Assembly: GCF_022374895.2 (NCBI RefSeq)
Contig: NZ_CP092423.2
Coordinates: 4,154,001-4,218,000, forward strand
From: Mycobacterium lentiflavum
GTDB lineage: Bacteria > Actinomycetota > Actinomycetes > Mycobacteriales > Mycobacteriaceae
DNA length: 64,000 nt
Direction: 5' to 3'
Shown in pieces: positions 51,586-60,399 of the stretch (positions are counted from its first letter, which is position 1; the number at the start of each line of letters is the position of its first letter). A program made the position numbers and the translations under genes. The notes beneath the pieces are model-generated. The model was not told the origin of the DNA, did not search any database, and worked only from the letters and a program-made list of their open reading frames with translations.

Positions 51586-52737
51586 ATGGACCATGACCAG
51601 CTCATCGACCTGACCCGACGGGCCTTGAAGCTGGCCCGCGACAAGACCACCGATCTGGCTCCGCAGCCGTACACCGTCGACGCCGGCGATTACACATCGC
51701 GGGAGCGACACCTCAGTGACCGGGCGTTGCTGCTGGCCAGCCCGCAACTGGTCGGCTACGTCAGCGAGCTGCCCGCACCCGGCGCCTACTGCACCAAGAC
51801 CGTGATGGGGCGATCGATCCTGCTGACGCGAACGTCCGACGGGTCGGTCCACGCCTTCGACAATGTCTGCCTGCACCGCCAATCCCCCGTCGTGACGGGG
51901 TGCGGCTCCGCGAAGCGGTTCAGCTGTCCGTACCACGCCTGGACCTACGACAACAGCGGCAAGCTGGTCGGCCTGCCGGGCCGCGAGGGCTTTCCGGATA
52001 CGACGGTCAAGTCCGACTCCTTGACCGAACTCCCCGCCGCCGAGTTCGCCGGGTTCCTCTGGGTGGCACTGGACAAAGACGCCACCCTGGACGTCGCCGC
52101 GCACTTGGGACCGCTGGCCGACGAGCTCGACTCGTGGGGCATCGGCCGGTGGTCTCCGTTGGGTGAAAAGGTCCTCGACACCTCGATCAACTGGAAGCTG
52201 GCTGTCGACACCTTCGCCGAGAACTACCACTTCGCCACCGTGCACCGGGACACCTTCGCCACGATCGCCCGCAGCAACTGCACGGTGTTCGACGCGTATG
52301 GGCCGCACCATCGGTTGATCTTCCCGCTCAACGCGATTCTGGAGCTCGAGAATGTTCCCGAGGAGCAGTGGGACCCGTTCCACAACATGGTGGTGATCTA
52401 CGCGTTGTTCCCCAACATCGTGATCTCGGTGACGATCGCCAACGGCGAGCTGTTCCGGATCTACCCCGGCGACGAGCCCGGCAGGTCGATCACTGTGCAC
52501 CAAAACTCCACGCCGCTGGACCTTTCCGAGGAATCCGTAGCGGCCGGCGCCCAGGCCGTGTTCGAGTACGCGCACGCCACGGTGCGCGACGAGGACTACA
52601 AGCTGGTTGAGGCGCTGCAGGCCAATCTCAGCTCGGGCGCACGCGATCATCTGGTGTTCGGCCGCAACGAGCCGGGGCTGCAGCATCGCCACATCGCGTG
52701 GGCCGAGGCGCTGGCCGCCTCAGCTGCCGTCGGCTGA
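51586..52737 (+). CDS. Rieske-type ring-hydroxylating oxygenase, alpha subunit
   Basis: 383 residues from the ATG at 51586 behind a purine-rich AGGGGG. The Rieske [2Fe-2S] cluster is held by Cys95/His97 (CLHR) and Cys114/His117 (CPYH), and mononuclear iron by His215 and His220 in AENYHFATVH. The C-terminal end DHLVFGRNEPGLQH recurs in the island remnant at 20003. Such enzymes dihydroxylate or demethylate rings with electrons from a reductase/ferredoxin. No beta subunit is adjacent. The 3' end overlaps the convergent CrtC-like gene by 18 bp. Substrate unknown. Confidence 0.88.
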   Translation: MDHDQLIDLTRRALKLARDKTTDLAPQPYTVDAGDYTSRERHLSDRALLLASPQLVGYVSELPAPGAYCTKTVMGRSILLTRTSDGSVHAFDNVCLHRQSPVVTGCGSAKRFSCPYHAWTYDNSGKLVGLPGREGFPDTTVKSDSLTELPAAEFAGFLWVALDKDATLDVAAHLGPLADELDSWGIGRWSPLGEKVLDTSINWKLAVDTFAENYHFATVHRDTFATIARSNCTVFDAYGPHHRLIFPLNAILELENVPEEQWDPFHNMVVIYALFPNIVISVTIANGELFRIYPGDEPGRSITVHQNSTPLDLSEESVAAGAQAVFEYAHATVRDEDYKLVEALQANLSSGARDHLVFGRNEPGLQHRHIAWAEALAASAAVG

Positions 52738-54069
52738 GTCCTGCGACAGCACCGCGATCAGATCACCGAGAAGCGTTGCAAGCGCAGTGTTTTGCACAGG
52801 AAGTGCCCCGGCCAGCAGTTCGGCCGCCGCACCGCGACGACCCGCCGCAACCAACGGCACCAGCGCGTCAACCACCGACTGCAAACCGGGTTCGACGTCG
52901 GCGACGGTAGTGGCCAGCACCTCGGCCAGCTCCCAGTCCCGGTACAGCGCGAACGAACGCTCGTTGAACGCGAAGCCGCTCACCGGTTTTCCCCATAGCG
53001 TGCCCTGGTAGCGGTACGGGCCCTCCATATACTCGATCGGCAGACCGTGCGCGGGGGCCGGCACCAGCGGCTCACCGATGACGTCGAGTTGCAGTGTGGC
53101 GCAAGTAATTCGGTGCCGGTCTGGCATGTACCGGGCCGGGGCCAGCGGACGTACCAGCGGCCGCATGGTTTCCGGCCATCGCACGTAGCTGCTGACGGTG
53201 ACCTCTACGTCCTCGGCACACTCCGGCGCTATGGCAGGGTCGGGATGACTCGTCGTCACGCCGGTAAACGGTTGCAGCGCATTGCCGTTCGTGCGGTCGA
53301 ACTGCCTCCAGATACTCAGGTCGACGCCGTTGTCGAAATTGATCGTGCGCCATTCGTGCGAGCGGGCTCGCGGGTCTCCCCCTGATCCGCCGCCGCCCGC
53401 GTATTGCGGGAACCACTGCCGGTCGACATGTCCGGCGCTGCCGGAGACCTCCTCGATCGTCTCGCCCCAGCGCAGCGTTCCGGTCATCGACATGCCGGTC
53501 TGGAAATACGAGTACGTGTCGTCTTGACCGAAGCAGACGATCTTGCCGTTGTAGGTCGACGCCCCCACCGGCGTCGGCCCGCGTGTCGGGGTAACGACCA
53601 AATCCAGCCGCATGGACCGGCCCTGGTGATCCTGGCCCACCAGGCTGACTCGATACGTGTAGGGCAGCAATTCGCCATCGGCGTCGCGGCATGTCGTCCA
53701 CGACGCGGTGCCGGCACTGCTCTGATAGCTGATGTCGAGATAGCCTGCGGCCATGGACAATTTGCGCTGCGCGCCCGGTTCCATGTTCTTCGGCGGCATG
53801 TCGTAGTCGGTGTAAGTGCCGTAGTCACCGGTATCCAGGTCGAACATCGCCATCGTGTAGAAGTCGGCGACCACCGTGCCCCCGGGCTGGTTCTTGTTGA
53901 AGATGGTCAGGAACGCAAACGACCGGTCGCTCTCGACGGCCTGCAGTTGTCCGGCGATGAACCAGGTGTCGGACTCCTGGTCGGGATGTTCGCCCTCGGC
54001 CTCGGGGAAATTCAGCTGGCTATCCCCGGGCACCAACTGATACGGGTAACTGCGCCAATCGGTGTTCAT
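52720..54069 (-). CDS. CrtC/AttH lipocalin-like protein
   Basis: 449 residues, no signal peptide. Beta-rich throughout, with repeated Trp/Tyr/Gly motifs: SDTWFIAGQL, RLDLVVTPTRGPTPVGAS, SYFQTGMSMTGTLRW, and GSAGHVDRQWFPQY. The last matches the conserved GxAxxDxEW-like site of the CrtC/AttH family (hydroxyneurosporene-synthase-like double lipocalin). The family hydrates or isomerises terpenoid-like lipids in the few known cases. The C-terminal 80 residues are helical and Ala-rich. Divergent from the aldehyde dehydrogenase gene with an operator-like motif between them. It could handle a hydrophobic substrate of this cluster. Confidence 0.6.
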   Translation of the reverse strand: MNTDWRSYPYQLVPGDSQLNFPEAEGEHPDQESDTWFIAGQLQAVESDRSFAFLTIFNKNQPGGTVVADFYTMAMFDLDTGDYGTYTDYDMPPKNMEPGAQRKLSMAAGYLDISYQSSAGTASWTTCRDADGELLPYTYRVSLVGQDHQGRSMRLDLVVTPTRGPTPVGASTYNGKIVCFGQDDTYSYFQTGMSMTGTLRWGETIEEVSGSAGHVDRQWFPQYAGGGGSGGDPRARSHEWRTINFDNGVDLSIWRQFDRTNGNALQPFTGVTTSHPDPAIAPECAEDVEVTVSSYVRWPETMRPLVRPLAPARYMPDRHRITCATLQLDVIGEPLVPAPAHGLPIEYMEGPYRYQGTLWGKPVSGFAFNERSFALYRDWELAEVLATTVADVEPGLQSVVDALVPLVAAGRRGAAAELLAGALPVQNTALATLLGDLIAVLSQDSADGS

Positions 54070-54105
54070 TTCGGCTTCCTTGCCACGGCGCTATCCTTAT
54101 TCTTT

Positions 54106-54116
54106 GCTATGTTAGC
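54106..54116. promoter_or_regulatory. GCTATGTTAGC element, candidate cluster operator
   Basis: An inverted repeat with arms GCTA/TAGC and a 3-base centre, in the 101-bp gap between the CrtC-like gene and the divergent aldehyde dehydrogenase. The same layout recurs before the GntR gene (63040-63050). The adjoining 10-mer GTTAGCGTCA (54111-54120) is repeated at 51540-51549 before the Rieske gene. Confidence 0.5.
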
Positions 54117-54170
54117 GTCAATAGCGAAGTTACGGCCACGCCCTCATCCCCGGCCCAAGGAAGTGCCCCG

Positions 54171-55649
54171 ATGACAGAACAATCCGACCATCGGACCTAC
54201 TCCGAACTGTTCATCGGAGGGCAGTGGCGCAAGCCCGCCAATCCGCAACAACTGGCCGTGATCTCGCCGCATACCGAAGAGCCGATCGGCCACGTCCAAG
54301 TCGCCGGGCCCGAGGACGTCGATGCCGCGGTTGCCGCCGCGCGCCACGCCTTCGACCACGGGCCGTGGCCACGATTGACCCACGCCGAACGGATGGCCAA
54401 GGTCGAAGAGCTTGCCGCGATCTATGCCGGCCACGTCGATGAGATGGCCGATCTGATCACCGACGAGATGGGGTCGCCGCGCACCTTCAGCCGGATGGGC
54501 CAGGGTGCAGCGGCCGCGGCGTTGATCCACCTCACGCTGGCCGCCGCCCGCGATTTCCCCTGGACGGAACGCCGCCAAGGTGTGCTCGGCGAAGTGCACC
54601 TGCGCCGGGCGCCGGTCGGTGTGGTCGGGGCGATCGTGCCGTGGAACGTGCCGCAATTCCTGATCATGCCCAAGCTCATTCCGGCCCTGATCGCCGGCTG
54701 CCCGGTCATCATCAAGCCGGCACCCGAAACACCTTTGGACGCTTTGTGGTTGGCCGAAATGATCGAGCAGCTCGACCTGCCTGACGGCGTGGTATCGGTG
54801 CTGCCGGGCGGTACCGACGTCGGTGAGGCGCTGGTGCGTCATCCCGGCGTGGACAAGATCTCTTTCACCGGGTCCAGCGCGGTCGGACGCCGCATCGCCA
54901 CGCTCTGCGGCGAGCAGCTCAAGCGGGTGAGCCTGGAACTGGGCGGCAAGTCGGCGGCGATCATTCTGGACGACGCCGATATCCCGAAGACGGTGGCCGG
55001 GCTGAAGTCGGCCAGCCTGATGAACAACGGACAAGCCTGCGTCGCGCAGACCCGGCTCTTGGTCAGCGATCGACGGCACGACGAATTCGTCGACGCGCTG
55101 GCCGAGATGATGTCGGAACTCAATGTCGGGGATCCGACCGACGAGGCAACCGACATCGGACCGCTTTTCGCTCAACGACATCAACGTCAGGTACAGGAGT
55201 ACATCCAGTCTGGACAAACCGAAGGTGCCCGCATCGTGCTCGGTGGCCTCAATAGCGCACAAGACAGTCCGGCCGAGCGCGGCTGGTACGTGCGGCCAAC
55301 GCTTTTCGTCGACGCGACCAACGACATGCGCATCGCCCGCGAGGAAATTTTCGGCCCGGTTTTGACCGTACTGCGGTATCGCGACGAAGCCGACGCGGTC
55401 CGGATCGCCAACGAGAGCAACTACGGCCTGGCCGGCTCGGTCTGGACGTCGGACATCGCCCACGGCCTGGACGTCGCCGCCAGTGTGCGGGCGGGCACCT
55501 ACGGCATCAACATGTACACCCTCGACATCGGAAGTCCGTTCGGCGGGTTCAAGCACTCGGGCATCGGCCGGGAGTTCGGACCGGAAGGTCTCGACGAATA
55601 CGTCGAGCTGCAGACCGTGATCGCCAAGGGGCAGATGCCGCCGCTATGA
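54171..55649 (+). CDS. Aldehyde dehydrogenase (NAD(P)+)
   Basis: 492 residues. The full ALDH signature set is present: VPWNVPQF, GCPVIIKPAPETP, nucleotide loop FTGSSAVGR, general base Glu256 in LELGGKSAA, nucleophile Cys290 in NNGQACVAQTR, and EEIFGPVLTV. It oxidises an aldehyde to the acid, which the ligase at 57288 could then activate. Of betaine/aromatic-aldehyde-dehydrogenase type; exact substrate unknown. The 164 bp between its stop and the next gene hold no clear gene. Confidence 0.92.
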   Translation: MTEQSDHRTYSELFIGGQWRKPANPQQLAVISPHTEEPIGHVQVAGPEDVDAAVAAARHAFDHGPWPRLTHAERMAKVEELAAIYAGHVDEMADLITDEMGSPRTFSRMGQGAAAAALIHLTLAAARDFPWTERRQGVLGEVHLRRAPVGVVGAIVPWNVPQFLIMPKLIPALIAGCPVIIKPAPETPLDALWLAEMIEQLDLPDGVVSVLPGGTDVGEALVRHPGVDKISFTGSSAVGRRIATLCGEQLKRVSLELGGKSAAIILDDADIPKTVAGLKSASLMNNGQACVAQTRLLVSDRRHDEFVDALAEMMSELNVGDPTDEATDIGPLFAQRHQRQVQEYIQSGQTEGARIVLGGLNSAQDSPAERGWYVRPTLFVDATNDMRIAREEIFGPVLTVLRYRDEADAVRIANESNYGLAGSVWTSDIAHGLDVAASVRAGTYGINMYTLDIGSPFGGFKHSGIGREFGPEGLDEYVELQTVIAKGQMPPL

Positions 55650-55813
55650 GCTAGTGCGCTCCGACCGCCATGCGGGGTCATCACCAAGGCGCGCAAGAAG
55701 TTTCGCCTGCGCATGACTGTCGCCGCCACCGCGATCGGAGCCATTTGCCGTCGGCCGCGGCGACCGCCTCGCCGAACCGTCGACACACGGCCAGATGCAG
55801 TTCGGCTGCGTCA

Positions 55814-56260
55814 TCAACCACGTTGCGGCATCTGCAACGTGAGCTCGACCGGGCAGCACAGGACGCCGTGTTGGTTGGTCACTTCGATCGTGAGGTCGAG
55901 CAGCCGGCGCGGTGGGTCCACCGAAGTGTCTAGCCGCTTGGCCACCGCCCGGCCCCGGCCGATCATCGTGTCACCCGCGTAGATCGAACCGGCCAGCCGC
56001 AGCGAACGCCGCACCACCCGGCTGCTCGGCCCGGCCCAATCGGTCGCGACGCGATCGGCGAACCCGGCGAGATGCATGGTGTTGAGGTAAATCGTTGGGT
56101 TACCCTGACTTTCGGCGTAGACGGGATCGAAGTGGCCCGGGAAGTAGTCCCAGGTCGCACCGGCGTTCTCGACCACCCGCTGGTAGCTGATTTCGTCGAT
56201 CACCTCCGGCAACTCGACGGGAACGGTGATCTCGTTCCAATCCAATTCGGCAAGGTTCAT
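55814..56260 (-). CDS. MaoC-like hot-dog protein (short subunit)
   Basis: 148 residues. Single hot-dog fold with the segment YFPGHFDPVYAESQGNPTIYLN, where the hydratase Asp/His region is partly replaced (GHFDPVYA), and MHLAGFADRVATDWAG. It is encoded after a MaoC-N-type protein with a four-base overlap. In the steroid hydratase ChsH1-ChsH2 two such unequal hot-dog chains make one enzyme, so a heteromeric enoyl-CoA hydratase is inferred. It is the last gene of a minus-strand operon. Confidence 0.75.
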   Translation of the reverse strand: MNLAELDWNEITVPVELPEVIDEISYQRVVENAGATWDYFPGHFDPVYAESQGNPTIYLNTMHLAGFADRVATDWAGPSSRVVRRSLRLAGSIYAGDTMIGRGRAVAKRLDTSVDPPRRLLDLTIEVTNQHGVLCCPVELTLQMPQRG

Positions 56261-56787
56261 GCCGACGCTGCCGGGGTGAAGCGGAACAACGTGTTTCGCG
56301 ATCGGGCGACGACCGTTGCGTCCTGACGGCGATAGGTCTCCAGCGTCTCGATGAAATGGCCGACACCCAGCCGGGTCCGCTTCTCCGGTGACACCGAGAC
56401 CAGTTCCTCGACGCTGGTGAGCACGTCACCCTCGATGATGGGTTCGGTGAACTCGACGTCGTTGGCGGCATTGATGAATGTGGTGCCCGGCAACGGCACT
56501 CGCAAGATCAGCGACGCGGCCGGCCGCCGGCCGCCGGGCTCCCATGGCGGGGGTATCAGCCATCCCATCAGCAGACCCGGCGGGGCGAGCAGGCCGCCCC
56601 ACCGCTGCCGGGCGAATTCCGGGTCCCAGTACGACCGATTGCCGTCGTGAATCATCGAGGCATACAACTGAATACGCGCGCCGCCGACCGGGTTCACCGC
56701 GGTCCGCGGTTCGCTGGCCGCGCCGACCATCCGCAGCGCGTCTTCGTATGTGCCGAAGGCTAATTGGTAGCTGAGATCCGAATCCAC
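56257..56787 (-). CDS. MaoC N-terminal-type hot-dog protein (partner subunit)
   Basis: About 176 residues if started at the GTG at 56787; an ATG at 56835 would extend it 34 bases into the preceding gene, and a TTG at 56811 is possible. It belongs to the FAS1-like dehydratase/MaoC_dehydrat_N group: MIHDGNRSYWDPEFA, GLLAPPGLLMGWLIPP, NDVEFTEPIIEGDVLTSVEE, and ETLETYRRQDATVVA. The chain ends ATGA into the shorter MaoC gene, so the two are made together. Likely the substrate-binding half of an acyl-CoA hydratase. Confidence 0.75.
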   Translation of the reverse strand: MDSDLSYQLAFGTYEDALRMVGAASEPRTAVNPVGGARIQLYASMIHDGNRSYWDPEFARQRWGGLLAPPGLLMGWLIPPPWEPGGRRPAASLILRVPLPGTTFINAANDVEFTEPIIEGDVLTSVEELVSVSPEKRTRLGVGHFIETLETYRRQDATVVARSRNTLFRFTPAASA

Positions 56788-56800
56788 GTATCGGTGCCGC

Positions 56801-57226
56801 TTACATGACAAGAGGATGCCGGCTCGGCACCACATCCCAGGAGAGATTGCGCGACGTGTAGTACCAGCCGCCGCGCTCGTAGATCAGCTCATCGCGGTAT
56901 GTCCCGGTGGCGCGCAGCGTGGTGTCGCCGAAGGCGGCCGAGAACAGCACCGCGACACAACGCTGCATCGCGTGGACACCGTCGACCGCGATCTCGTGAT
57001 CGATGGTCACCCACCGTTGCCCCTCGCCCCCGTCGAAGGCCAGACGCAGGTCGGCAAACAGTTCGCCGTCACGGACGAAGCTGGCACCGGAATGACGAAA
57101 CGTCGCGATCCAGCTATCGCGGTCGCCGTCAGAGTATGCGCGATTGTGCCGGGCGTTCAGATTCAAGATCGCATCGCGGCCGGTCGCAGCGTGCAGGAAC
57201 TGTTCCTGCTGGTAGGACAACGTCAT
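56801..57226 (-). CDS. SnoaL/NTF2-like protein (ring-hydroxylase beta-subunit type)
   Basis: 141 residues. Cone-shaped NTF2-like fold: ILNLNARHNRAYSDGDRDSW at the start, FADLRLAFDG, RCVAVLFSAAFGDTT and YRDELIYERGGWYYTSRNLS. These features are shared by SnoaL-like isomerases and the small subunits of ring-hydroxylating dioxygenases. Placed two genes after a Rieske alpha-like protein, it could be a structural subunit or a separate isomerase/dehydratase; the sequence does not decide. The ATG at 57226 has only a weak ribosome site; the 61-bp gap upstream carries a small ACGTA/TACGT repeat at 57263. Confidence 0.7.
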   Translation of the reverse strand: MTLSYQQEQFLHAATGRDAILNLNARHNRAYSDGDRDSWIATFRHSGASFVRDGELFADLRLAFDGGEGQRWVTIDHEIAVDGVHAMQRCVAVLFSAAFGDTTLRATGTYRDELIYERGGWYYTSRNLSWDVVPSRHPLVM

Positions 57227-57287
57227 TTCTACTCGCCAGCCTCTCCCCGAAGGAAAAAAGAAACGTACTACGTAACATCGACTTTAC

Positions 57288-58883
57288 TTACCGCTTAACA
57301 ATATATCCGTATTCTTCTCGATCCCAGACCCCCGAACTTAAACCTTTGGCTCGCAATAAATCTTTACGTACCCGTCCGATGACGTTCTTCGGGAGTTCGT
57401 TGACCTGGTCGACGTACCGCGGCACGCAGAAGTAGGGCATCCGGTCGGCGCAGAAGTCGAGCAACGCGGCGCAATCCAGCGCCGCGTCCGCATGCGGCGC
57501 GACCACGAGCAGGATGTCGTCCTCGCCCAATTCGCTGGGCACCCCGATCGCTGCGGCCTCAGCCACCGCGGGATGACCCAGCACGACCCGTTCCACTTCG
57601 ACCGAGGAGATGTTCTCGCCGCGCCTGCGCAGCGAATCCTTGATCCGGTCCACATACGTCAGGTTCTGATCGGCGTCGAGTCGGCCGAGATCACCGGTGC
57701 GAAACCATTCCGGGTGCGGGTCCACCCGGGCGTCCTGGCCGACATAGCCCTCGCTCATCACGTGCGGGTGCCGCGGCCGGCAAGCGATCTCGCCCACGGC
57801 GCCGGCGGGCAGCGGGTTGCCGTCGTCGTCGACGACGCGCACGTCGAAGTTGGGATTGGGCCGGCCCGATGTCCCGGGCACCCCCTCGTCGGCCACGCCC
57901 TTGACCGCGATCGGGAAAGCCTCGGTCATCCCGTACATCGTGACAATGCGGCAGCCGTAACGCTTTTCGATGTCGTGGTAGCAGCCGGCGTCGATCGGCG
58001 CGGCGGAGATGAACCGCAGCGGCAGCTCCGCATCGCTCGGATCGGGGGGCTGGTTGTACAGCATCGACACCATCGCGCCCGCCCCGGCAAAGCCGACCGC
58101 GTCGTGGGTGCGGATGTCATTCCACACCTGACCGGGATGGAACGACTGTGCCAACACAGTCGTCGCGCCCACCAGCATCGGAGCCAGAACGCTGGGCGCG
58201 GCACTCAAGTGGAACAACGGCATCGCCGTCCACAACGCCTCCCCCGCCTGCAACTCCCAGGCCGACGCAACGGTCGCGGCCACCGAGAACAAGTAATTCC
58301 AGCTCGTGGCAACGGCTTTCGACGGACCGGTGGTGCCCGACGTATAGAACAACGCCCCCACCTGCCCCTCTTGCTCCCCCTCCTGCGCCGGGTTGTCCGC
58401 ACAGCGGGCAGCCCCGGCGTTCAGGGCCGCACGAAGTGAATCGTCTTGCACCACAGTGCCGGTCACCGTGTCCAGCCGGTCCACAACTTCGTCGACGCGC
58501 GCAAGCCGCTCGGCGTCGGTGAGAATCACCTTGGGCCGCGCCAACTGCAAGGTATGCAGCAGGAAGTCTCCCTTGTTCGCGGCGTTGACCGCCGCGCTCA
58601 CCGCGCCGATGCGGGCCGCGCCCAGCCAGAAGTACACCCATTCCGGGCAGGTTCCGGTGAACAACGCCACCCCGTCGCCGCGGCCCACCCCTAATTCGCC
58701 GAGCATGTTCGCCGCCGCGCAGGAGCGCTGCCGCATTTGCTCGAACGTCACCTCGGTCCCGGCGATCGACATCATCACCCGATCGGGGTACTGATCGGCC
58801 CGGCGATCCAACACGTCCGGAACGCTGAAACGATCCACGCCGAAATCGGAGGGGCCCGGGGGCTTACTCCGAACCGAATGCAT
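57288..58883 (-). CDS. Acyl-CoA synthetase (AMP-forming)
   Basis: 531 residues. Adenylation motifs: ALFYTSGTTGPSKAVA (A3), MYGMTEAFP (A5), EWFRTGDLG (A7), and DRIKDSLRRRGENIS (A8). In the C-terminal A10 region, LPKNVIGRVRKDLLR carries Arg504 where the catalytic Lys of GK(V/I)xK normally stands; Lys507 is nearby. Closest in style to CaiC/medium-chain ligases. It should activate the acid from the upstream oxidation to CoA ester. It begins 3 bp after the Rieske gene, so the two are one operon. Confidence 0.85.
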   Translation of the reverse strand: MHSVRSKPPGPSDFGVDRFSVPDVLDRRADQYPDRVMMSIAGTEVTFEQMRQRSCAAANMLGELGVGRGDGVALFTGTCPEWVYFWLGAARIGAVSAAVNAANKGDFLLHTLQLARPKVILTDAERLARVDEVVDRLDTVTGTVVQDDSLRAALNAGAARCADNPAQEGEQEGQVGALFYTSGTTGPSKAVATSWNYLFSVAATVASAWELQAGEALWTAMPLFHLSAAPSVLAPMLVGATTVLAQSFHPGQVWNDIRTHDAVGFAGAGAMVSMLYNQPPDPSDAELPLRFISAAPIDAGCYHDIEKRYGCRIVTMYGMTEAFPIAVKGVADEGVPGTSGRPNPNFDVRVVDDDGNPLPAGAVGEIACRPRHPHVMSEGYVGQDARVDPHPEWFRTGDLGRLDADQNLTYVDRIKDSLRRRGENISSVEVERVVLGHPAVAEAAAIGVPSELGEDDILLVVAPHADAALDCAALLDFCADRMPYFCVPRYVDQVNELPKNVIGRVRKDLLRAKGLSSGVWDREEYGYIVKR

Positions 58884-58886
58884 CGC

Positions 58887-59996
58887 TTAGGCTTTCGCGG
58901 CCGCCGGGTCGGGCTCGCCGCCGGCGGTGTACCCGAAGTCGTTCGGCGACGGCTCGGCGTCCGGATAGAAGCGGTGCGCCCAGCGCCGCAGCGCCGCATA
59001 GTCGCGTGCCTCCTCGGGAGCCAGGTTCGGCTTCTCCAAGTACTTCATGTTCTCCCAGGTGAAGAAGTCCTGTTTGATGACTTCTTGTTGCAGCGCGAGG
59101 AATTTCGCCGCCCGGCCGGTGGGCTTGTCGCCGGTGTCGCCGGGCTCGCGGACGGAAGCCTGGGTATAGAAGTAGTCGGTGTAGTCCTCGTCGACCGGCG
59201 TCTGACCGGTGACCTCGATGGTGGCCACCAGGTCACTCGGGAAGCGGACCAGCCCCAGCCCCAACGAGTAGTTGTCGTAGATGATCTTGGCGTCGACCGG
59301 CCCGTTGGGGGTCAGCCACGTCTTGGCCCGGCCCCCACCAAAGTGCGCGTTGACAGTGGCGTGCAGGTGATAGCCCGCCACCTCGAACGAGGCCGTGTTG
59401 GCGGGGTTGGCGGCCTTGTGCACGTACTGCACGTGATACGGGTCGGCCGCATTCTCGATGATCATCTGCGCGTGCACCTTGACCCGGTTGAGCATCCGGC
59501 TGTGCGGGTGCAGCGGGTAGTACTCGCCGGTCTCCAATTCGGGCAGCGCCGGCGGCTGCCAGTAGGGCGCCCGGCCGTGGCGTTCGTGCCAGACCAGGAT
59601 GAAGCCATACCACTCCATGGTCGGGTAGGTCCGGATGCGGACGTTGTTCTTGCAGCCGATCTTGCTGTAAGGGATCAGCGCGTTGCTGCCGTCGCCGCGC
59701 CATTGCCAGCCGTGCCACGGGCAGACGATGTTCTCGTTGTCGACGGTGCCGCCGACGCCCATGTTGGCGCCGAGGTGCTGGCAGTAGGCGTCCAGCACAT
59801 TGACCTTGCCGGAGGCGGTGCGGAACAACACCAGCTCCTCACCGAAGTAGTGCAGGCGCTTGACGTCGCCGGGCTTGACGTCGCTGGCGAAGGCGACGAT
59901 GAACCACCCGGTCGGGAATCGATAGGTGGACAACGCAATGCCGGACTGCCCGAACTCGCGTTCCGACGGGTCTTGCTCTGAAATCGTTTGCGTCAC
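58887..59996 (-). CDS. KshA-like Rieske monooxygenase
   Basis: 369 residues from the GTG at 59996, six bases after GGAG; a GTG at 60014 is rejected. Rieske cluster ligands Cys72/His74 (CQHLGANMG) and Cys92/His95 (CPWHGWQW). Mononuclear iron site Asp185, His188 and His193 in ENAADPYHVQYVH. The pattern is that of 3-ketosteroid 9-alpha-hydroxylase oxygenases (KshA), although the substrate of this one is unknown. It needs a reductase not present in the window; the ferredoxin at 60397 may help. First gene of the operon running to 55814. Confidence 0.88.
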   Translation of the reverse strand: MTQTISEQDPSEREFGQSGIALSTYRFPTGWFIVAFASDVKPGDVKRLHYFGEELVLFRTASGKVNVLDAYCQHLGANMGVGGTVDNENIVCPWHGWQWRGDGSNALIPYSKIGCKNNVRIRTYPTMEWYGFILVWHERHGRAPYWQPPALPELETGEYYPLHPHSRMLNRVKVHAQMIIENAADPYHVQYVHKAANPANTASFEVAGYHLHATVNAHFGGGRAKTWLTPNGPVDAKIIYDNYSLGLGLVRFPSDLVATIEVTGQTPVDEDYTDYFYTQASVREPGDTGDKPTGRAAKFLALQQEVIKQDFFTWENMKYLEKPNLAPEEARDYAALRRWAHRFYPDAEPSPNDFGYTAGGEPDPAAAKA

Positions 59997-60150
59997 GAGA
60001 ACTCCGTTTCCCACGCGGCCAGGCGCATTTGGGGCCGCTGTTACCTCACCGCGTTTCGACGATTCAAGTCTATTTTTACTATTTTAAGCATTGAACGTCA
60101 ACGCGGCTCCAGCCGGTCGCCGCTAGGCAGCAGAGCGAGCGGGGTTGCGC

Positions 60151-60399
60151 ATGACTGCCGGCGCAGTGGACCTATCCGATTTCGCCTTGTGGCGTAACGG
60201 TTTTCCCGACGCGTTGTTCGCCGATTCGCGGCACACCAGACCCTTTTCCGGCACGACCTGACACCGGGTGTCGCCGACACGGTCAAGCGCCGATTCTGGG
60301 TCGCGACCAAGCACCGGCAAGCGGTCCGCCGGCACCGCGACACCGAATCGTTCACCGCGGCCGACGGCCCGCTCAACCAGCCGGTCCTCCGGCGATTCA
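60151..60399 (+). pseudogene. N-terminal remnant of a cytochrome P450, frameshifted
   Basis: From the ATG at 60151 the frame reads DLSDFALWRNGFPDALFADS, a typical P450 N-terminal stretch, and ends at a TGA at 60259. Continuing one frame back gives LFRHDLTPGVADTVKRRFWV then ATKHRQAVRRHRDTESFTAA, the next P450 section (FWVxTxHxxVxxxxRDxxxFSS). The shift lies in the run CCCTTTTCC at 60241-60249. The gene stops where the ferredoxin gene ends; no I-helix or heme loop follows. The rest of 59997-60396 is promoter-like and AT-rich near 60061-60100. Confidence 0.65.
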
